In this document: positions 58,014 to 64,000 of the stretch, one piece after another
Layout: every line of letters begins with the position of its first letter
How positions within the stretch are numbered: the first letter of the stretch is position 1
Assembly: GCA_024699855.1 (NCBI GenBank)
Contig: JAMPIQ010000003.1
Coordinates: 8,804,001 to 8,868,000, forward strand
Length of the DNA stretch: 64,000 bases
Reading direction: 5' to 3'
Origin: Aphelenchoides besseyi
Taxonomy: Eukaryota > Nematoda > Chromadorea > Rhabditida > Aphelenchoididae
Notes under the pieces: model-generated
What the model saw: only the letters and a program-made list of their open reading frames with translations
The model's database searches: none
Told to the model about the DNA's origin: nothing
Translations under genes and position numbers: made by a program

Positions 58014-59054
58014 ATGGTAAGTGTTTTTGCAAAAACTTCTTGTTGACAGTGAGTTTAAGGCAAGAAACAGCGAGAAGGCGATGACGGCATTAGCCCGTTG
58101 GCGTCGAATGAAAGAGTTGGAGGAAAAGGGCCCCGTGGCACGACGACCGCACGATGTTCGTGAATGCAAAGATCTGAACGACGCGGAACGTTTTCGACGT
58201 GAAGTCTTGAGTGACATCAGCAAGAAGATTGCCGCAATTCAGGTCGGTGACAACAATTCCGATCGTAGCCAACCCACAAGTTTAGAATCCGGGTCTTGGC
58301 GAATTCAAAATTCGCGATCTCAACGATGACATCAACAAAATGCTTCGAGTTAAACACGCGTGGGAGGCTCGAATCAAGGAACTTGGCGGGCCGGATTACA
58401 AGTTTGTATTGTCGTTTTGATTTGTTTTCATTTCCGTTTCAGACGAATTGCACCGCGTGAACTCGACAAAGATGGTCGGGAAGTGTCGAGTAGTCACGGC
58501 TACAAATATTTCGGTGCGGCCAAAGATCTACCTGGAGTCCGCGAGCTTTTCGAACAACAAGCAGAAGAAGAGGGACCACCGAAGAGATCGAAGGCCGAAC
58601 TGGTACGCAACATCGATGCTCATTACTACGGTTACATGGACGAAGATGATGGCTGGCTGATCCCGTTGGAGAAACCGGAAGAAGAAAAGGCGATTGAACG
58701 GATAAAAGCCCAATTTAAAGAAGAAGGTCCCGACATGAACAAGGATTGGATTCGAAGAGGCGATGATATTTACGATGTTAAAGAGGTTTGTAGATTGTAT
58801 TGATTTTGTACACTCGACACGTTTTAGGATTCCGATGGCGAAGAGCAGTTTGACGTCAAAGAGTCGGTAATTCGCGATGAGCACGGGCGAACGATGGTTA
58901 TCAAGCATGTGATGGTGCCGTCACAGGTAAAATCTCAATGCAATTCGCTTGTAATCACTTGCATTTTAAGGCAGAAATTGAGGCGATGATCGCCGAACGC
59001 AAGAAACAAGATCTCTCGGACAAACCCATTGAAGTCGATGAAACAGAAGAATGA
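58014..59054 (+). CDS. ISY1: pre-mRNA-splicing factor ISY1
   Basis: NTC-associated spliceosome protein acting at the first catalytic step. Six exons: 58014-58016, 58060-58242, 58286-58401, 58443-58785, 58828-58926, 58971-59054, giving 275 residues (human 285). The first coding exon is only the ATG; the next begins ARNSEKAMTALARW, exactly the family N-terminus. Further landmarks: DISKKIAAIQ, LGEFKIRDLNDDINKML, RIKELGGPDY, HGYKYFGAAKDLPGVREL, YYGYMDEDDGWLIPLE and the C-terminal VPSQAEIEAMIAERKK. Frame is kept throughout. The ATG-only exon rests on homology to the start and a clean GTAAGT...TTTAAG intron of 43 bp. Confidence 0.95.
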
Positions 59055-59199
59055 TTGTTTTATCGTGAATGTTTGAATAAACTAAGTTATCTTTTGTAAC
59101 TTAAAGTCGTTCGGTTTACTTTCGAATTGCATCGATGAGTTAGCTGAAAACTCACGACTGTCTACCAGTTCAACAGCTGCACATGAACAAAGACACCAC

Positions 59200-59470
59200 A
59201 TGGAATTCAACACTCAACAAACGAGTTCTTTGTGTCGACCCAGTTTAGTTGTAATCCGAAAGATTGCCGAGTTGATTCGCGCTTATCCAGTACCCGTTTA
59301 TTGGTTGATTCTGGTCGATCGAATTCAAAACTTCTGTGAAAACGAATTAGAACGGAGAGTATGGTTTGGTCGATTTCTACGAACCCAATCTCTACATCAC
59401 GCCATTGGAGTCGGAGTTGTTTTCTTTGAACTTATCGCAACCAACTTCAAAATTTGCTCCTAATCAATAA
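59200..59470 (+). CDS. small 77-residue protein, unrecognised
   Basis: Two exons, 59200-59313 and 59351-59470, joined by a 37-bp GT-AG intron in phase 0. Residues such as VVIRKIAELIRAYPVPVYWL and YGLVDFYEPNLYITPLESEL look like a compact folded protein with no signal peptide. It begins 146 bp after ISY1 on the same strand and its stop lies 3 bp from the stop of the next gene on the opposite strand. The neighbour spacing suggests it may be co-transcribed with ISY1. Family unknown. Confidence 0.5.
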
Positions 59471-59473
59471 GCT

Positions 59474-59722
59474 TCAATGGCTCATGCTCTTTGGCGAATT
59501 CAATCGTTCTACGATTTGTTTCCAGCCGTTTACACCATTAAAGTCAGAAGCCAAGAGTTGGATGCATAATTGACACAAGTTTTCACTGATGCCAGTTAAC
59601 CTCCAGCGATTACCGATTAGTCGCGTGAGCTTTTGTATTGTATTCAGAGTTCGTTTGCTTAGATGATTACCATAGATAGTCAACGCTGCTCGACTATTGT
59701 CTGTCATTTTGACGCTGTCCAT
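59474..59722 (-). CDS. SRA1-like helical-domain protein
   Basis: Single exon, 82 residues. The pattern LSKRTLNTIQKLTRLIGN, RWRLTGISENLCQLCIQLL and DFNGVNGWKQIVERL resembles the five-helix SRA1/Sec31 C-terminal domain (motif around V-x-x-W-x-x-G-x-K-R-L). No other domain is present, so it could be a free-standing SRA1-type protein or the last exon of a longer one; no upstream exon is visible. The identification is by eye. Confidence 0.4.
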   Translation of the reverse strand: MDSVKMTDNSRAALTIYGNHLSKRTLNTIQKLTRLIGNRWRLTGISENLCQLCIQLLASDFNGVNGWKQIVERLNSPKSMSH

Positions 59723-61262
59723 ACCCAGCGCTTAAGCGTAAAAATCAATGACGAAGAAGTTGGTTCAAACGCTCTGCGAAGACAAAGTAATTTTAATATC
59801 CGTATAATAAAACGCTCTTGTGGTTTTTAAGTTACAACCTAAAGAATCTACCCCAACAGTCCACCAAAATCCGCGTCGTTTAGCGTCGAGTTAGTTTATC
59901 CAAAAAACTTTTCAGCTTCTCAAATGAGCGATTCGCGAATCAATCGGCTATCGCAACTTTTGGAGTCGCCGAATCGCGTGCTGCGACGTAACGAAGCAGC
60001 GCGCCCAAATGGCGGTTATAACGAGACGAAAAAAGTTGTCGCAAAAGCGGAGACATATTGACGAGCAGCAGGTGTCCGCAAAAAGCGTTCTACCCATCGG
60101 TTTTATCGGAGTTTGTTAACACAAGAAGCAACGAGTGGACTTTGTCGTCGGTTTATTAACCCAAGTTTGAGGTTAGCTCATGTTTCGGCTCAACTTTGGT
60201 TGTGGCTGAACACAAACAAATTTTGGAACGTTCGGTCTTCACTGACTGGGCACATATTTGAAATAAGAGGGTTGTTGTGATGTGTTGGTGAACAAACGTT
60301 CAAATGCTGAAATCCAAAAGAAACGTGAATTCAAATTCCATAGTGTATTGCAATTCGATGTTTTGGTATTCAAGGTCATCAGATTTCAACGAACCAAACC
60401 GCAATCTAATCAACAAGTAGAGAAGACTGCACAAAGACAATTCTCCAATGCAAATCCAATCGTCTAATCCTGGAAGTGTTTTTCGCAAATCGAATCCAAC
60501 CTCTTTCACATTCACGCCTGTGTGGAATGACAGGGACGTTGGCGTTTGCGTCGGAATATCAAGCGCCCAGTCGAAAACGTTTTCCAATCGAAATTCGCCG
60601 AGGACGATCGTAACTCACGAACGCGGGCGATTCAAAGCGAGGCGTCTTTTTTCGACTGCAATTCGAGGGTGGTGAGAGAAAAGACGCGGGAAAATAATTA
60701 GTGGGGCGGCGTGAAACGGAGAAAAAGAGGTAAAATTTCATGAATTTTTGATTCGATTTTTTTGTTCGAGCGCATTCCGGTCCCCGTAGGCTTCAGGATC
60801 ACTGGTTTTTGGTCGAGGATGCTTTTCGTTTAGTTTCATTTTAGTGCGACAATCGCCTCTGGCAATCGGACGTCGGGATCGTCGTCGAAGATCGAAACGT
60901 TGAACGGGAATTCGCGTTGTTTTGCCAACTTTTCGAGCTTCAAAGTCACGAGAATACGCGACGAACGTGCGGTTTTTTCGTTTGGCCATTTCGGTTTTCC
61001 CGTCGTGCGTTCTCCGTTTTCTTGTTGGCATTTATTCCCGCGATTTGAACAAAATTTGAGTCCCAGGAATTGGTTCTATGGGCCCGCATTTGTCCGAGTT
61101 TCTTACAATTCATTTGGGTTTCGTCTTTCTACCTACTGAGACCGATCGATATTTGCCGCGGGTTTTTCTTCCAACACTTTCGAGGGGTTTTCGCGTGTTG
61201 TGTATCGATTTGGTCGAGAAAAATGAACGTGGCAATTCAGTGAATTTGTTACAAACCGTGCG
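59723..61262. other. upstream region of DP with one weak ORF
   Basis: Minus strand 60300-60587 is open for 95 codons (FDWALDIPTQTPTSLSFHTG; LLYLLIRLRFGSLKSDD) with codon use like genes nearby, but it has no partner exon or known motif; I would not count it as a gene without expression data. The segment 60730-61200 is GC-richer with CGA repeats and likely 5' UTR of DP. Confidence 0.4.
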
Positions 61263-62974
61263 ATGGATCGTCTTTATAATTCGACAGGTCCGCGATACGC
61301 CGGTCCACCACGAACCTACGCGCATTTGCCGGTGGATCGTGTGACTCGATTTCCACGCAACACCGACAAATCTCGTGGCCTTCGACATTTCAGTAACCGA
61401 GTTTGCGAGAAGGTGAAGGAGAAGGGACAAACTAATTACAATGAAGTGAGCTCGATTTCATGGCTATCAACTTCTGTTCTTTAGGTTGCTGATGAGCTTG
61501 TTGCCGAATACTTCGACTCGCTCACTTATCCACCACAAAGCCATGAGAAGCAGCAATACGATTCGAAGAATATTCGACGTCGAGTCTACGATGCACTCAA
61601 CGTTCTGATGGCAATGAACATCATTGAGAAGGAAAAAAAAGAAATTCGCTGGGTTGGATTGCCCACTTCGTCGATTGCAGAGCGTCGGCGTTTGGAGGAA
61701 GAACGTCAACAACGACAAGAACGAATTCGCCAAAAAAGCGATCAACTTCGAGAGTACATCATTCAGGTAGACAATACGTTGAAATTATTTGATTCAAGTT
61801 TGAGTTTAGCTTGTGGCTTATAAGTCGCTTGTGCATCGAAATCGAGAGAACGAGCGGACCAACGGTCGTCCGTCCGAACAATCGATCTTGTATCTGCCGT
61901 TCATTATTCTGAATACCGAACGGGAGACGAACGTCGACTGTGCAATCTCACATGACAAGTGAGTTCTTATGTTTCGAAGATTTTCATTGTTTTTAGAACC
62001 GAATACGCGATGTCGTTCGATCGACCATTTGAAATTCACGATGATATCGAAGTTTTGAAGCGAATGGGAATGGCACACGGTTTGGATACAGGAAGAGTTG
62101 AAGATGTTGATGTTGACAGAGTCAAGAAATGTTTGCCACCCGCGTTACGCATCTACATTGATCAGATTGTAGATGGCGAACAAGGTACTTAATTTTATAG
62201 TTGTTTTTACTTTTATTGTTTTTAGAAGAACAAGGAACGAGTGTCGACAATATGTCTCTCGGATTGTTGCCTGAAGAAACTCAACAACCACCTGAACGAG
62301 AATCTCCTCCACCACCCGAGCAAAAACCCACGAGTTACATCGCAACTCGTGCAACGCCAACGGTTAGCAATTTGGTTGCTACGTCTACGAACTCAAATCG
62401 AATGACACCACCAGTTTCGACGAGCGGCATCACCAATCGTTACATTCGAAACATCGGAGTACAACGAACTTTGGGTTCTGGTGCTAGTCTGCATGGACCG
62501 GTTGGTTATGCCCGTCCGATGTTTGCACGTGGTGGACTTGCGAGTCGAACGTACATTCAACGGGCTCCCGCTCCATCGGTAAGTTTGTTCTTAGTCGAAC
62601 AAATTGACATCGAATTTTTAGCGTTATGTGACGCCTAGTCAATCTGCAGTCTACCAGAATGCTCAACGTTCGCACGCGCGACAACAATTGTATTTGGTTC
62701 AAAGTAACGGTGGTGCTCCTCAACCGATTCAATCTAATCGCTATCAAGCATACCCACCACCACGTTCATCTCAAATCTATCAACAACGTTCAATACCATA
62801 CGTGAGTTCGACTCTTCAATTGTTCTTATTGTTATTCTCTTTTAGCAAATTTCGAACACTCCACAAACTTCACGTCAACAAGCAGCTCAGCAGCCGACTG
62901 AATATGTTGAGGGTCAGTACGAGTATATTGAGGTCGATGGGGCGGAAGGTGATTCTATCACATGGCTTAATTGA
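61263..62974 (+). CDS. TFDP1: transcription factor DP, E2F dimerisation partner
   Basis: Winged-helix partner of E2F controlling S-phase genes. Seven exons (61263-61445, 61485-61766, 61825-61958, 61997-62184, 62226-62578, 62622-62801, 62846-62974) give 482 residues. The DNA-binding domain reads [20 protein letters not shown], then [20 protein letters not shown] with the RRVYD core, and [16 protein letters not shown] coiled coil ([17 protein letters not shown]) follows, then the DP dimerisation fold with [29 protein letters not shown]. The C-terminal 200 residues are Ser/Thr/Pro/Gln-rich, ending in an acidic [19 protein letters not shown]1 versus DP2 cannot be decided; nematodes have one DP gene. 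Confidence 0.95.
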
Positions 62975-64000
62975 TTTTGTCATATTTTGTAAACTAAAAT
63001 GTTAAACTGTTATTTAAAAGATTGAATAAACACTGAATAACCAAATAGCTGTTAAAGGAACTCGTCTTTGTTGTCAAGGCAATAGAGCAGAAGACGAAGT
63101 CGTCATGCTAAACGTTTGCGTGTTGTCAGGGCAAATAAAGAGAGCGAAATGGAGCTCTGTGGGAATTCAACGTTTTTGAGCTTCTAGCCTGATGGTTGAC
63201 AACTAATCAGCTTTCATTGTTTGAAGTGACTGTTAACTACTCTGTTTATCTGTAGTTTAATATCCTCATGTTATAAACAACGTTTTTTGTTTATATTGGT
63301 ATTCTTGTTCTTCCGTTTAAATTTGCCGCTTGAATAGAGAACGGAAGTACGTCCAACCAAAACCAAATATCAAAAGGCTCTTCGTCTTTTTTGAGCTTCA
63401 CGGTTTACCGTTCAAATTGCCACGCAACTTTCTTCACGTCCTCGTGCTTTAAACGTCCATCAAGTCGGTAGTTTGAGAGTTGAAACCAACGGCAAATTAC
63501 GATTATTTTCCGCATCATCTAATCGCTCTCGACCTTTCTATTCGAACAGTCGAACGACACGTGTGTAGGTCGATGAACTTCAAGTGTTTCAAGAGAAAGA
63601 GATAAATTTGGCAACTTTTATTACTCGGCACTTCGTTCGGTTGTTTGTTCAAAACTTCATTTCGCGCTTAAACTCGACGATAAAGTTTGCTTTCAGTGTC
63701 TAACTAACTGCAATCACGAAGCCCAGGAAGCAATTCGATTAAACGAAATGGTGAGTTTTCAAGTTCACCTGAACTCTCCACTACCTTGTTATATGCGAAT
63801 ACGAGCAGACGAAAAAACGTGAGAATGTTCGCTAAGCGGAAGTAATTTCGTTCGAAAACTTCTCTGTTCGTGATGTTTGATGAACAGATCGTTTATTCAT
63901 AACTTCAATTCATATGTTAACTCGTTTAGCCGCTTGGTCATATCATCACTGAACCAGCGAAAATAAACCGCATGCCGACTTTTGTTTACTGTTACATTTG
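62975..64000. other. intergenic, perhaps the 5' end of a further gene
   Basis: AATAAA-type signals follow DP at about 63024. At 63691-63696 a TTTCAG is followed by a short leader and ATG at 63748-63750 immediately before GTGAGT, an arrangement like that of ISY1 where the first coding exon is just ATG. The continuation cannot be followed before the window ends. Confidence 0.35.

Noticed and set aside
1..64000. CRISPR arrays, bacterial operons or phage genes
   Set aside because: No spaced direct repeats or Shine-Dalgarno-led ORFs; all strong genes are spliced eukaryotic genes.

Overview
The window looks like nematode nuclear DNA. It is AT-rich and gene-dense on both strands. Nearly every gene is cut by introns of about 30-60 bp that end in TTTTAG or TTTTCAG, and several start codons follow a TTTTCAG or similar acceptor with no upstream exon, as expected for spliced-leader trans-splicing. 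A ShKT-type secreted peptide, tandem CHK-type kinases and a UDP-glucuronosyltransferase fit a nematode. Very high intron numbers (11 in SDHA, 24 in OPLAH) argue against Caenorhabditis, but the clade cannot be fixed from sequence alone. Gene models were built by hand by splicing in frame against remembered family sequences.

Layout. 0-12 kb: the end of an unknown gene, SDHA (+), then on the minus strand an SH2-like protein, a UDP-glucuronosyltransferase, a secreted Gln/Ser-rich protein, two tandem four-helix membrane paralogs and an unknown secreted protein; then a globin-like gene (+). 13-24 kb, all minus: 5-oxoprolinase (OPLAH), a sigma-like GST, a ShKT peptide, an unknown 454-residue protein and a lipid phosphate phosphatase. 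24-31 kb: a type I membrane protein (+), TMEM65 (-) and two CHK-type kinases (-). 31-37 kb is an accessory-looking stretch: fragments of an unknown gene, an ORF resembling one lobe of TBP, a SprT-like zinc-protease gene and a 1.2-kb element with terminal inverted repeats carrying pieces of an RTE-type retrotransposon.

37-45 kb: an old-yellow-enzyme-family oxidoreductase (-), RPP30 and TRMT10C (+, 174 bp apart, operon-like) and GSTZ1 (+). 45-54 kb is dominated by one Lifeguard/TMBIM4 gene whose exons 2 and 3 are about 8 kb apart; inside that intron, on the other strand, sits an EF-hand gene with two possible first exons. 54-63 kb: MED15 followed 26 bp later by a small ORF (both -), a small membrane protein (+), ISY1 (+), a 77-residue ORF (+) meeting a SRA1-like ORF (-), and the E2F partner DP (+).

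Together the genes cover mitochondrial metabolism and structure (SDHA, TMEM65, TRMT10C), glutathione metabolism and detoxification (OPLAH, two GSTs, UGT, OYE), tRNA and mRNA maturation (RPP30, TRMT10C, ISY1) and transcription (MED15, DP). The most notable points are the RPP30-TRMT10C pair, the TIR element with captured retrotransposon domains, the single TBP-lobe ORF, the giant intron with a nested gene, several GC-AG introns, and three donor sites where the reading frame needs one more G than the sequence has.
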